From NCBI RefSeq assembly GCF_006716425.1, contig NZ_VFOZ01000001.1, positions 3,534,001 to 3,598,000 on the forward strand: a DNA stretch of 64,000 bases, in the 5' to 3' direction. Every line of letters starts with the position of its first letter. Position 1 is the first letter of the stretch. This DNA is from Actinoallomurus bryophytorum (GTDB taxonomy: Bacteria > Actinomycetota > Actinomycetes > Streptosporangiales > Streptosporangiaceae). The position numbers and the translations under genes are program-made. Shown piece by piece: positions 16,403 through 26,538 of the stretch. Below the pieces are notes generated by a model. It was not told the origin of the DNA. It made no database searches and was given only the letters and a program-made list of their open reading frames with translations.

Positions 16403-17309
16403 CCGCCGTACGCGGGCGCCTCTCGGTCGAGACGACCAGGCCGACGCCGAGGATGATGACCAGGCCGCCGAGCAGGATCATCCAGGTGGCGTGCTCGCCC
16501 GCGAACGCCACACCGAGCAGGACGGCCACCGCCGGGTTGACGTAGGCGTACGTGCCGACCAGCGAGATCGGGGCGTTGCCGAGCAGCCAGACGTAGGAGG
16601 TGAAGGCGACCAGCGAGCCGAAGACGATCAGGTAGGCGAGCGCGATCCAGGACGTGCGCGAGACCTCGCTCAGCCGGAGGTCCTCGCCGCGCCCGAACCC
16701 GAGCGCGAGCAGCGCGATGCCTCCGGCTGCCATCTCGTACACGCTGGCGGTGAAGGGGTTCGCCGGCATCGGCATCCGCGCGGACAGGAACGACCCGATC
16801 GACCAGGACAGCGCCGCGGCCAGGATGATCCCGACGCCGAGCGGGCTGCCCGAGCCCCCACCGCGGGTGAGCGTCAGCAGCGCCAGCCCGCCGAAGCCCA
16901 CCAGCACGCCCGCGACCGTGCTCACCGGGGGCCGGTCGCCCGTACCCCACCGGAACACCACCAGCCACAGCGGCACGCTCGCGACGAGCAGCGCGGCCAG
17001 GCCGGAGGACATGTGCTGCTCGGCGACGCCGACCATGCCGTTGCCGCCGGTCAGCAGCAGGACCCCGACGAGCGCCGTGGTGCCGAGCCGCCGCCACGGG
17101 ACGCGAAGGACCCCGGGACCGCTCTTGATCACGAGCACCACGGCGAGCAGGACCGCGGCGATGACGAACCGGATGCCGGCGCTGGTCATCGGCGGCATCG
17201 TCTGGACGACGAAGTGGATGCCGAGGTACGTCGAGCCCCAGACGACGTACACGATCGGAAGGGCGATCCAGACGAACGGGGGGCGCGTGTCAGCAGTCTG
17301 TGAGGTCAT
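16296..17309 (-). CDS. EamA/DMT-family transporter
   Basis: A 337-residue protein with ten predicted membrane helices in two EamA repeats: [12 protein letters not shown] in the first and [23 protein letters not shown] in the second. The family exports amino acids or related metabolites. After the last helix ([12 protein letters not shown]) an unusual Pro/Arg-rich tail of about 40 residues is encoded by DNA that overlaps the end of the convergent aminotransferase gene. That tail is probably a by-product of stop-codon loss rather than a functional domain. Confidence 0.88.
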   Translation of the reverse strand: MTSQTADTRPPFVWIALPIVYVVWGSTYLGIHFVVQTMPPMTSAGIRFVIAAVLLAVVLVIKSGPGVLRVPWRRLGTTALVGVLLLTGGNGMVGVAEQHMSSGLAALLVASVPLWLVVFRWGTGDRPPVSTVAGVLVGFGGLALLTLTRGGGSGSPLGVGIILAAALSWSIGSFLSARMPMPANPFTASVYEMAAGGIALLALGFGRGEDLRLSEVSRTSWIALAYLIVFGSLVAFTSYVWLLGNAPISLVGTYAYVNPAVAVLLGVAFAGEHATWMILLGGLVIILGVGLVVSTERRPRTAVTAPTGTPPPPRGRRRSPRGSRSTPEPPPRRTGVR

Positions 17310-17375
17310 GGCTGATTACACGCTAGCCGATCGGAATCCGGCGCGCAGCCGCATATCGGCCGGTTCGCGCGGCCT

Positions 17376-17741
17376 TCAGCCGCCTTCGGCCCCCCAGAGC
17401 CACATCGCCCGTAGCACGGGGCCCAGCGCCCGTCCCCGATCGGTCAGCATGTAATTCACGCGCGGTGGCCAGGCGGGAGTGCGGTGCCGGGTGATCACCC
17501 CCGCGTCGGTCAGCTGGGTCAGCCGCTCGGACAGCACCTTGTCCGACAGGCTGGGCAGGGCCGCCGCGAGTTCGGAGAAGCCGAGGTCCTCGTTTCGCAG
17601 GAACTCCATGAGGACCAGCGGCATCCAGCGCCCGCGTAGCGCGGCGAGCGTCACCTCGACCGGGCAGTCCGGGCCGGGCCTGACGTCCGGGCCGGCACAG
17701 ACCTCCAGCAGCGAGCCATGACCAACCGTTTGGTGAGCCAC
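17376..17741 (-). CDS. HxlR-family transcriptional regulator
   Basis: A 121-residue winged-helix protein with the HxlR signature: CPVEVTLAALRGRWMPLVLMEFL, FSELAAALPSLSDKVLSERLTQL and PPRVNYMLTDRGRAL. GTG 17741 is selected because AGGAGG lies 8 nt upstream; the longer ATG start at 17768 would put its first bases on top of the divergent gene's start codon. HxlR proteins respond to aldehydes or redox stress and usually control the divergent neighbour, here a metallo-hydrolase. Confidence 0.88.
   Translation of the reverse strand: MAHQTVGHGSLLEVCAGPDVRPGPDCPVEVTLAALRGRWMPLVLMEFLRNEDLGFSELAAALPSLSDKVLSERLTQLTDAGVITRHRTPAWPPRVNYMLTDRGRALGPVLRAMWLWGAEGG
17721..17734. promoter_or_regulatory. Candidate HxlR operator
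   Basis: The inverted repeat ACCAA-CCGT-TTGGT overlaps the -35 of the divergent metallo-hydrolase promoter and the first codons of hxlR. Binding by the encoded HxlR protein is inferred. Confidence 0.4.
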
Positions 17742-17759
17742 GAAAGCGCCTCCTAACGT
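17730..17759 (+). promoter_or_regulatory. Leaderless promoter of the metallo-hydrolase gene
   Basis: TTGGTG and TAACGT are separated by 18 bp; the TAACGT ends 7 nt before the ATG at 17767, so transcription should begin at the start codon. Confidence 0.45.
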
Positions 17760-17766
17760 CGAAGCC

Positions 17767-18585
17767 ATGCGAGTTCATCATCTCAACTGCGGATCGATGC
17801 GGACGCTCCCTCCGGTGGACGACTCCACGTCCCCCGAGCGGATCGTCTGCCACTGCCTGCTGATCGAAACCGACGCGGACGGGCTCGTCCTCGTCGAGAC
17901 GGGGATCGGGCTCGGCGATGTGGAGCACCCGCGTGAGTCGCTCGGCGCCGATTTCCTGGCCTTCGCCGAACCCGTGCTCGACGCCGGCGAGACCGCCGTA
18001 CGGCAGGTGGCCAGGCTCGGGTTCTCACCCGCGGACGTGCGGCACATCGCGGTTACCCACCTGCACCGTGACCACGCCGGCGGTCTTCCGGACTTCCCGC
18101 ACGCCAGGGTCCACCTGCACGAGGCGGAGTACCGGGCCGCCACCGACCCGGGCGACGAGTACCACGCGTACGGCGTCGAGCACTTCTCCGAACCCCAGCG
18201 CGCGCACGGCCCGCGCTGGGCACCGGCCCGGCCGGACGGCTCCTGGTTCGGCCTTCCCGCCGCAAGGCTGGAGGGGTTGCCCGACGACATCCTGCTGATC
18301 CCGCTGACCGGGCACACTCCGGGGCACAGCGGGGTCGCCGTACGGACCGCGGACCGCTGGCTGCTGCACGCGGGGGACGCGTACTTCTACCAAGGAGAGA
18401 TCGAGGCCGACCCTCCCGTCTCCCATCCCCTGCTCGACCTCGTCCAGGAGAACGCGCAGGCCGACCGGGACCTAAGGCTGGAGACCCTGCACCGGCTCCG
18501 CGCGCTGCGGCGCGAGCACGGCGGCGAGGTCGAGATCTTCAGCGCGCACGACCCGTGGGAGTTCCGGCGTCAGCCGCACTTGTAG
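17767..18585 (+). CDS. MBL-fold metallo-hydrolase
   Basis: A 272-residue metallo-beta-lactamase-fold enzyme with the dinuclear metal motif HLHRDH (His98, His100, Asp102, His103), a later LTGHTPGHSG histidine and LLHAGDAYF with the bridging Asp. It groups with lactonase-like hydrolases (AiiA/AttM relatives) by motif spacing, but the substrate is unknown. It appears leaderless and controlled by the divergent HxlR regulator. It overlaps the convergent gene's 3' end by 16 bp. Confidence 0.87.
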   Translation: MRVHHLNCGSMRTLPPVDDSTSPERIVCHCLLIETDADGLVLVETGIGLGDVEHPRESLGADFLAFAEPVLDAGETAVRQVARLGFSPADVRHIAVTHLHRDHAGGLPDFPHARVHLHEAEYRAATDPGDEYHAYGVEHFSEPQRAHGPRWAPARPDGSWFGLPAARLEGLPDDILLIPLTGHTPGHSGVAVRTADRWLLHAGDAYFYQGEIEADPPVSHPLLDLVQENAQADRDLRLETLHRLRALRREHGGEVEIFSAHDPWEFRRQPHL

Positions 18586-19155
18586 TCGAAGGATCCCGAG
18601 GCCGTGCCGTCGGCGGTCTTCGGGCTGATGACCTCCAGGGTCGCGACGGCGTGCAGCGAGCCCGGACCCTTCACCGTCCAGCGCAGCGGCACCCGGATGG
18701 ACTCCTTGCCGTGCGGCATGGTGTCGGTGAAGACGCCGGAGTTCTGGCCGTCACTGCGCCGCCAGCGGTATGAGACGTCGCCCCGCCCGCCGTTCGTGTG
18801 GATCACGCCGACGACGACCGCGGTCGCGTCGCAGTGCTGCACCCCGGCCGGTGCCTCCACGGTGACGCCCGTGACCTTCGCGGAGGGGCCGCTCTGGTGG
18901 AGGAGCCACCACACGACCAGGCCGGAGAGTACGGCCAGGCCCAGCGTCAGCAGGCCACCGAACACCCGGCGTGCGAGGGGTCGCTTGCGCGCCTGCCCCT
19001 CCCGCCAGACCCCGGCCAGGCGCGGCGGTACGCCGGGCCCGAACCGCATCGTCACATCGTCGGTGGACGACCTTCCCGACGGCACCGTGCTGGCCTGCTG
19101 CGTATCGACGGTCCCCTGAGTCCCGAGGTCCTGCGTGTCGACGTCCCGCTCCGTC

Positions 19156-19163
<8 letters not shown>
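18570..19163 (-). CDS. Single-span membrane protein coupled to the Ser/Thr kinase
   Basis: A 197-residue protein: an acidic cytoplasmic part rich in Thr, Asp and Gln (1-60), a basic segment, one membrane helix (about 69-90, VFGGLLTLGLAVLSGLVVWW) and an extracytoplasmic beta-rich domain with two cysteines (about 111 and 196). That domain resembles the extracellular domain of the kinase encoded just upstream. The start overlaps the kinase stop by 8 bp, so the two are co-translated. Threonines in the N-terminal part could be phosphorylated by the kinase; this is inference. Confidence 0.75.
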
Positions 19164-20748
<1,585 letters not shown>

Positions 20749-20830
20749 GGCGATCCTTGCTTAGCGGGGACGCAGTCGTATTGACCGGCGCTACGTATGC
20801 GACGCCTGAGTGGCGTGCGCGGTTGTGGGC

Positions 20831-20868
20831 GCCCGCGGCTGTGGCCGAATGCGGCCACAGCCGCGGGC
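20831..20868 (-). terminator. Terminator of the wHTH regulator gene
   Basis: A perfect 16-bp GC-rich stem with loop GAATGC, 7 bp past the regulator stop on the minus strand. Confidence 0.7.
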
Positions 20869-20874
20869 AGGTGC

Positions 20875-22203
20875 TCAGCCCGGGTTCTTGGGGCCGAGCT
20901 TCTCCACGATCAGCCGGTAGAGCTGCCGTGGCCGGCCCGGCTGTGGTGTCCGGTTGGGCGGCAGCGGCCAGGCGAGGCCCTCTTCGACGAGGGTCCGCAG
21001 CAGCCGCCGGGCGGTGCGGGGGGTCACACCGAGCATCTTCCCGGCGTTCTCCGCGTCCACGATGAGCGGTTGCTCCTGGTCGCCGAGCCGGTCGGCAAGG
21101 CGCGAAAGGATCTCCAGGCCCTTCGGCTTGGTCGTCGCCTGCGCGCGCGGTGGCGTACGCGGCGCGGGCACGAGTGCCCGTCCGTCCCGGTCGAGCGCGA
21201 AGCCCTGTGCCCGCTGCGACGTCTGCGAGCGTGCCAGCGCCGCGCGTGCGTGGGTCTCCGCCTCCTGGGCCGTACGGCCCATGCCGATGCCGACCTCGAT
21301 GGCCAGGCCCAGCTCCTCGCGCACCCGTTCGATGAACGGCGGGGTGCGAAAGCCCTCGGTCGCCGCCGCGATCGATCCGCGGGTGGCGGTGACGAGGTAG
21401 CTGTGGTCATCGAGCGGCCACACGGCCGCGCTCATCCGGTGCGCCTCCTGAAGAAGGAGACGCTGGAGCGACAGCTTGAGCTCCTCACGCCAGTAGCGCG
21501 GCGTGACCCGGCGCGGCGTCTCCCGCAGCGTCGGGACGTCCACCAGCACGACGACGAGTTGGGACTCCTCGAGACGGTGGTGCGCGCCGAGCAGCGCCGA
21601 GGTCTGCAACGCCGACCGGATCGCGGCGCCGGTGGGACGGATCCGGAGCGTGGGCACTCCGGCCAGTTCGAGTCGCTCGGCGGTCGCGTGCACGCAAGTG
21701 AGCGCGACACTTGTGGCGCCTCGTCGCCACAGGCGCTCATGAAAGGCCGCCAGCGTGCCGGGTCCTGCGGATTCCTCCCGCAAGTGCACGTGGTCGGTGT
21801 TCAGGTCGATCTCGCTGAACGCCTCCTCGACCTCCGCACGGGTCAGCACGTCGATGCTGACGCGTTCGGGTTCGTGGCGCTCGTCCAGCGACGCGCGCAG
21901 CAGCGCGCCCTGCAGCGCGGCGCCGTTCAGTGGTACGAACGTCGCGGGCATCGTGAGCACGCCCGCCTTACGTGCGAACTCGTACGGCACCGGGCTCGCG
22001 AAGAGGCAGACGTCCACCCCTGACCCGAGCCGTACGACCTTGTCCGCCGCCTCTTGTTCGTCCCGGTACGCAGCGGCGACGAGCCGACTGGGTACCGATG
22101 TGGGGCCGTGGCCCATGAGCATGACCCGTTCGACCAGGTCATGCGGCCCCACGACGCCGATTGTCAGGTCCGGTGTCACCGAACCACCTCGCGGCCCGCT
22201 CAT
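20875..22203 (-). CDS. Large transcriptional regulator with C-terminal winged helix
   Basis: A 442-residue protein without an easily named family. The first 100 residues resemble a Rossmann-like or periplasmic-binding-type sensor (LTIGVVGPHDLVERVM, DVCLFASPVPYEFA). The centre (about 210-330) ends in IEVGIGMGRTAQEAETHARAAL, reminiscent of the palm-fold of GGDEF/GTP cyclohydrolase III domains but with no GGDEF motif. The last 75 residues are a winged helix (AENAGKMLGVTPRTARRLLRTL). Both ATG 22203 and an in-frame GTG at 22179 have GAGGTGG upstream, so the start is ambiguous. The ligand and targets are unknown. Confidence 0.7.
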   Translation of the reverse strand: MSGPRGGSVTPDLTIGVVGPHDLVERVMLMGHGPTSVPSRLVAAAYRDEQEAADKVVRLGSGVDVCLFASPVPYEFARKAGVLTMPATFVPLNGAALQGALLRASLDERHEPERVSIDVLTRAEVEEAFSEIDLNTDHVHLREESAGPGTLAAFHERLWRRGATSVALTCVHATAERLELAGVPTLRIRPTGAAIRSALQTSALLGAHHRLEESQLVVVLVDVPTLRETPRRVTPRYWREELKLSLQRLLLQEAHRMSAAVWPLDDHSYLVTATRGSIAAATEGFRTPPFIERVREELGLAIEVGIGMGRTAQEAETHARAALARSQTSQRAQGFALDRDGRALVPAPRTPPRAQATTKPKGLEILSRLADRLGDQEQPLIVDAENAGKMLGVTPRTARRLLRTLVEEGLAWPLPPNRTPQPGRPRQLYRLIVEKLGPKNPG

Positions 22204-22534
22204 TCAGGCCACCTCGTGCTCGCGAGCGGGCCTGGTGGGCCCCCGGCCGTTCCGGCCTGCCCCATGCCCCCGCTCGCGTCCGTCCTAAGACAGCCTCCAC
22301 CCAACGCATGACTCATACCTCTGACGCCCCTGTCTGGTCGACAGCCCCAGCCTCCGTGAACATTCCTCCATTGGGCAGATCGGCCGGAGACCACGAGATG
22401 TGACGCCTCTGAGCAAAATCGGTTAAGAGCACGCTGAAAAACTACTAGTAGGGCGGATCCGGTGAGGAACTTATTACTAACCGGACAGGTAACACGAGGT
22501 CGGTAAGAACAGTGACCGACGTAGTCAGTTCGGG
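22204..22534. other. Intergenic region between MurA and the regulator
   Basis: It is relatively AT-rich around 22420-22520 and contains a perfect CTACTAGTAG palindrome (22442-22451) and TCCGGT/ACCGGA arms (22458-22485), which may be operator half-sites for the regulator gene. No coding frame or RNA gene is recognised. Confidence 0.4.
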
Positions 22535-23824
22535 TCAGACCACGCGCTCGATATCGGCCCCGAGCGCCGTGAGCCGCTCCGCCACGTGAGCGTGACCGCG
22601 GTCGAGGTAGTAGCCGGAGGTGATGGTGGTCTCCCCCTCGGCCGCGAGGCCGGCGAGCACCAGCGCGCTGCCGGTCCGCAGGTCGTGTGCGACGACCTCT
22701 TCACCGTGCAGCTGCGTCGGCCCGTTGACCTTGGCGCGGTTGCCGTTGACCTCGACGTCGGCGCCCATGCGCGCGAGCTCCTCGGCCAGCTTGAAGCGGC
22801 CGTCGAAGATGCGCTCGTAGATGTAGCTCGGGCCGTCGGCCTGGGACGCCAGCGCCATGATCGGCGACTGCAGGTCCGTGGCGAAGCCGGGGTACTCGTC
22901 GGTGATGACGTTGATCGGCCGCAGCGGCCGGTCCCGGCGCACCTGCAGGACGGCGCCCTGCGAGGCGAACTCCACGCCCATCTGCTCCAGCTTGTCGCCC
23001 GCGACCCCGAGGTGCTCCAGGGAGGCGCCGACCAGGCTGATCTCGCCGCCGGTGATCGCGGCGGCCATGACCAGCACGCCGGTGTCGATCCGGTCGGGCA
23101 TGACCGTGTGCTCGACGGCGGTGAGCCGGTCGACGCCCTCGACGGTGATGAAGCCGGTGCCGCCGCCGGTGATGCGGGCGCCCATGCGCTGCAGGAGCGT
23201 GATCACATCGAGGACCTCGGGCTCCAGCGCGCAGTTCTTGATCAGCGTGGTGCCGTGGGCCAGCGAGGCGGCCATGAGGAGGTTCTCGGTGCCGGTGTGC
23301 GACGGCGTGTCGAGGTAGAGCGTGCCGCCTTGGAGGTGGCCCGCCTTGACGTGGATGGAGCCGGTGCCGTCGTCGGTGACCTGCTCGGTGACCGTGGCGC
23401 CCATCCGCTTGAAGCCGTTGTAGTGGAAGTCGAGGTTCCGGCTGCCCAGGTTGCAGCCGCCGACCCCTTCGATGACCGCTTCGCCCAGCCGGTGCAGCAG
23501 TGCCGGTACGAACAGGAACGAGCCGCGGAAACGCGCGGCGATGTCGGCCGGCAGGACCGGACTGGTGAGGTTGGAGGCATCGATGACGAGCGTGCGCTCC
23601 GCCTCGTGCAGCTCCGCCTTGGCCCCGATCGCCTGGGCCAGTTCGACCGCTCGCCGGACGTCTTCGATGATCGGAACGTTCCGCAGGACCGTGCGGCCCT
23701 TCGCCGCCATCAGCGACGCGCCGATCATGGGCAGGACGGCGTTCTTCGCGCCCTGCACGAACACGGTGCCGCGCAACTCGCGGCCACCTCGCACGCGGTA
23801 ACGGACCTCGTGGCCCAAGCTCAT
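22535..23824 (-). CDS. murA: UDP-N-acetylglucosamine 1-carboxyvinyltransferase
   Basis: A 429-residue EPSP-synthase-fold enzyme that transfers enolpyruvate from PEP to UDP-GlcNAc, the first committed step of peptidoglycan synthesis, in the cytoplasm. GAKNAVLP (25-32) carries the conserved Lys-Asn pair, and GVGGCNLGSRNLDFH contains the PEP-binding Cys124. The residues after the Cys depart from the usual GARPVDLH form, which may mark it as the second MurA paralogue found in many actinobacteria. The C-terminal DEYPGFATD and RTGSALVLAGLAAEG blocks are typical. ATG 23824 follows AAGGAG. Confidence 0.88.
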   Translation of the reverse strand: MSLGHEVRYRVRGGRELRGTVFVQGAKNAVLPMIGASLMAAKGRTVLRNVPIIEDVRRAVELAQAIGAKAELHEAERTLVIDASNLTSPVLPADIAARFRGSFLFVPALLHRLGEAVIEGVGGCNLGSRNLDFHYNGFKRMGATVTEQVTDDGTGSIHVKAGHLQGGTLYLDTPSHTGTENLLMAASLAHGTTLIKNCALEPEVLDVITLLQRMGARITGGGTGFITVEGVDRLTAVEHTVMPDRIDTGVLVMAAAITGGEISLVGASLEHLGVAGDKLEQMGVEFASQGAVLQVRRDRPLRPINVITDEYPGFATDLQSPIMALASQADGPSYIYERIFDGRFKLAEELARMGADVEVNGNRAKVNGPTQLHGEEVVAHDLRTGSALVLAGLAAEGETTITSGYYLDRGHAHVAERLTALGADIERVV

Positions 23825-24074
23825 AGCGCCGATACTCCTTCGATGCGGGGATTGACTTGACCTGCCCGCTCGCTCTGTCAGCGGGTCACGAGTGCCCACA
23901 CGCGGTGTGAAGCGTGGGGCACAGTATTCCACCGGGCTTGCCGTGTCATGACCGAAACATCCGGTCTTGTGTGGCTATCTCGATCTCTTAGAGACCGCCT
24001 GCCGGAGATTGGTTCGGGTCATGTCGTGACGTTCCCAGATCATCGCCGGCGGTTCGTCGTGTTCTTCGAGTGTC

Positions 24075-24884
24075 TCACGGGTGCGAAGGTCGCGCTGAGA
24101 CACATACCGCGTCACCTGCACGAATGGTGCCCAGCGTGCGCGGGATGCCGTACTGGCCAAAGATCACGGCGCGGCGGCCGTCGTCCATGCGCCGGGTGCG
24201 GTAGGTGGCCAGTGTGCGCAGGGGTTCGTGCCCACGGACACCGGAGTTTTGGTCAGTGGTAGTGATCACACAACGACCGCACGGCTGGACGAACTCGATC
24301 TCCACGTCGCCGATGCGTAGAAGATCTACCGAATCCTCGCCGTACGGTCCCAGCCCCTCGACCACGATGCTGGGCCGAAGGCGGTTCATCGGGACCGGAT
24401 GTTCGAGCCGGGAGTTCAGGTCCTCCAGCGACTCGGCCGAGATCACCAGGAACGGGTAGCCGTCGGCGTACGCGACCGTGCCGCCGCCGAGCCTGGTGTC
24501 CCGCCGTCCCGTGAAGCGGACCAGGCGGCAGTCCGCGTCGAGGAGGGCGCTGAACCAGTCGGCGGCGTCGTCCCCCTGGTCCACACCCTGGTAGGGCCTG
24601 CCGAACAGCGTGACGTCGCGTACGGCCCCGCCCGTGCGTACCTCGTGGACGAGTGGGGTCACGGCGTCGAGGGCGTCCACGAGCAGCGTCCGGCCGTCGT
24701 AGGAGGGGCGCAGCAGCGCCATGCGCGCCAGCTCCCGTTGCGACAGGTGGGCCCCGTCCGGGCGGATCAGCATGAACTCCCGGTCGTACCGGAATCCGCC
24801 CGGCGTCACCTCGCCGCTCTCCAGCCGGATGCCGCCGGCACTTTTGAGCGGGTAGACGTTGAGTTGCCGGACGGCCGCCCTCAC
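24075..24884 (-). CDS. MOSC-domain protein (mARC/YcbX-like)
   Basis: A 269-residue protein with the MOSC N-terminal beta barrel (LNVYPLKSAGGIRLE) and the MOSC core. The conserved Cys in QPCGRCVITTTDQNSG matches the molybdenum-binding cysteine of mARC/YcbX enzymes, which reduce N-hydroxylated compounds. GTG 24884 overlaps the purB stop as GTGA, so translation is coupled to PurB. No ferredoxin domain is fused, so it would need a separate electron donor. Confidence 0.83.
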   Translation of the reverse strand: MRAAVRQLNVYPLKSAGGIRLESGEVTPGGFRYDREFMLIRPDGAHLSQRELARMALLRPSYDGRTLLVDALDAVTPLVHEVRTGGAVRDVTLFGRPYQGVDQGDDAADWFSALLDADCRLVRFTGRRDTRLGGGTVAYADGYPFLVISAESLEDLNSRLEHPVPMNRLRPSIVVEGLGPYGEDSVDLLRIGDVEIEFVQPCGRCVITTTDQNSGVRGHEPLRTLATYRTRRMDDGRRAVIFGQYGIPRTLGTIRAGDAVCVSARPSHP

Positions 24885-26191
24885 CTGAGGGACGCGAGGC
24901 GGCCGAACATCGCGTCCAGCCTCTCGACGTAGCGCTCCGGGCGGCACACCTCGTCGAGGCGCGCCTCATCGAGCGCGTGCCCGGCCTCGGCGGCCCGCCG
25001 GCGCAGGGTCTCGCGGAACGGCACGCCGGTGTCCCAGGTCTCCATGGCGGCCTTCTGGACGAGCGGGTACGCCTCGTCGTCACGTGACATCCCGGCGTTC
25101 ACCAGCTCCAGCAGGACCGCGCTGGTGTAGATGAGACCTCCGGTGGACTCCAGGTTGGCCCGCATCCGGTCGCCGTCCACCACGAGGCCGCTGACGAGCC
25201 GGTGGGTCAGCCGCAGCATGTAGTCGAGCGCGATTGAGGCGTCCGGCAGCGCGATCCGCTCGGTCGAGGAGTGGGAGATGTCCCGCTCGTGCCACAGCGG
25301 TATGCCCTCCATCACCGGGGTGACCTGGGCGCGCACGATCCGCGCCATGCCCGCCAGCCGCTCGGACATGATGGGGTTCTTCTTGTGCGGCATCGCCGAG
25401 GAGCCCTTCTGTCCCCGGCCGAACGGCTCCCACAGCTCGCGTACCTCGGTGCGCTGGCCGTGGCGCACCTCCAGCGCGATCGCCTCGCATACGGTCGCCA
25501 TGATCGCCAGCGCGGAGGCCCACTCGCTGATGCCGTCACGGATCACGACCTGGGTGGACACGTCGGCAGGCTTGAGCCCGAGCTCGGCCGCGACGTAGCG
25601 CTCCACCTCGGGATCGATGTTGGAGTAGGTGCCCACCGCACCGGAGATCGCGCATACGGCGACCGCCTCGCGCGAGCGCCGGAGCCGGTCACGGGATCGC
25701 GCCGCGGCGAACGCGAAGTCGGCGACCCGGTGCCCCCACACGTCGGGCTCACCGTGGATGCCGTGCGTACGGCCCACGCGGAGGGTGGCACGGTGCTCGA
25801 GCGCGTGGTCGCGCAGGGCCGCCACCAGCGCGTCGGCCTTGTCCAGCAGCAGGTCGGTGGCCTCGGTCAGCTGCACCGCGAGCGCGGTGTCGAGCAGGTC
25901 CGATGAGGTCATGCCGAAGTGCACGTACGCCGCGGCCTCACGCGGGACCGTGTTGTCGGCCCACGCGCTCAGGAACGCGATCACGTCGTGCTGGGTGGTC
26001 GCCTCGATCTCGGCCACCCGCTCGGGCGTCGGGGGCGGAGCGGCGCGCACCGGCTCCACGGCGTCGGCCGGAACGGTGCCCGCCTTCGCGTGCGCCTCCA
26101 GTACAAGGGTCTCGACCTTGCACCAGAGCTCGTATTTGTGCGCGTCACTCCAGACGCGGCCCATCTCCGGGAGGGTGTAGCGCTCGATCAC
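24881..26191 (-). CDS. purB: Adenylosuccinate lyase
   Basis: A 436-residue fumarase/aspartase-superfamily enzyme that releases fumarate from SAICAR and adenylosuccinate in purine synthesis. It carries the signature GSSAMPHKKNPIMSE with the mobile-loop Ser, a catalytic His in VGRTHGIHGEP and a TTQHDV substrate loop. Translation likely begins at GTG 26191 (VIERYTLPEMGRVW), the family start; the frame is open further upstream but lacks similarity. It precedes the MOSC gene with a 4-bp overlap and follows purD on the same strand. Confidence 0.93.
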   Translation of the reverse strand: MIERYTLPEMGRVWSDAHKYELWCKVETLVLEAHAKAGTVPADAVEPVRAAPPPTPERVAEIEATTQHDVIAFLSAWADNTVPREAAAYVHFGMTSSDLLDTALAVQLTEATDLLLDKADALVAALRDHALEHRATLRVGRTHGIHGEPDVWGHRVADFAFAAARSRDRLRRSREAVAVCAISGAVGTYSNIDPEVERYVAAELGLKPADVSTQVVIRDGISEWASALAIMATVCEAIALEVRHGQRTEVRELWEPFGRGQKGSSAMPHKKNPIMSERLAGMARIVRAQVTPVMEGIPLWHERDISHSSTERIALPDASIALDYMLRLTHRLVSGLVVDGDRMRANLESTGGLIYTSAVLLELVNAGMSRDDEAYPLVQKAAMETWDTGVPFRETLRRRAAEAGHALDEARLDEVCRPERYVERLDAMFGRLASLR

Positions 26192-26538
26192 ACCAGACAG
26201 TCTCGCAGGTCCGGGGTGGTGGTCTGGGTGATGCGCCACGGATCTCGCATCAGGTGTGGCGCCCGGCGGTGATGGCCGGCGCCACCCGCCTCGCCGGACC
26301 GAGGCCGGTCGTCCCGCCATCAGACTGCCCGGCCCGAGCCTCGCGACGTTGCCCAGACCCACCGCCACCCGGCCGCGCCCGCGTAGAAACCCCACTACCT
26401 CGCACGACCTCCGCCCGTCGGTTTCCGGAGTGGAGGGATCTCCAACCCTGGGGGCTTCGGCCCACCACTATCGTCCAACGGCGTAGGGAGCCGGTGGAAG
26501 TGGGCGGAGCGGGCTGTGGATAACTCGGGCGCGTGGTC
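26192..26538. other. purD-purB intergenic region
   Basis: About 350 bp with no coding frame of typical composition. It contains a single perfect DnaA-box sequence, TGTGGATAA (26515-26523), close to the purD stop. No clustered boxes are present, so it is not an origin. The purB promoter is expected here but no clear pair of hexamers is visible. Confidence 0.4.

Noticed and set aside
23948-24262. A short plus-strand frame between murA and the MOSC gene
   Set aside because: It mostly overlaps the MOSC 3' end, has no ribosome-binding site and no recognisable domain.
26515-26523. Replication origin at a perfect DnaA box
   Set aside because: A single box with no cluster, AT-rich unwinding zone or dnaA/dnaN neighbours.
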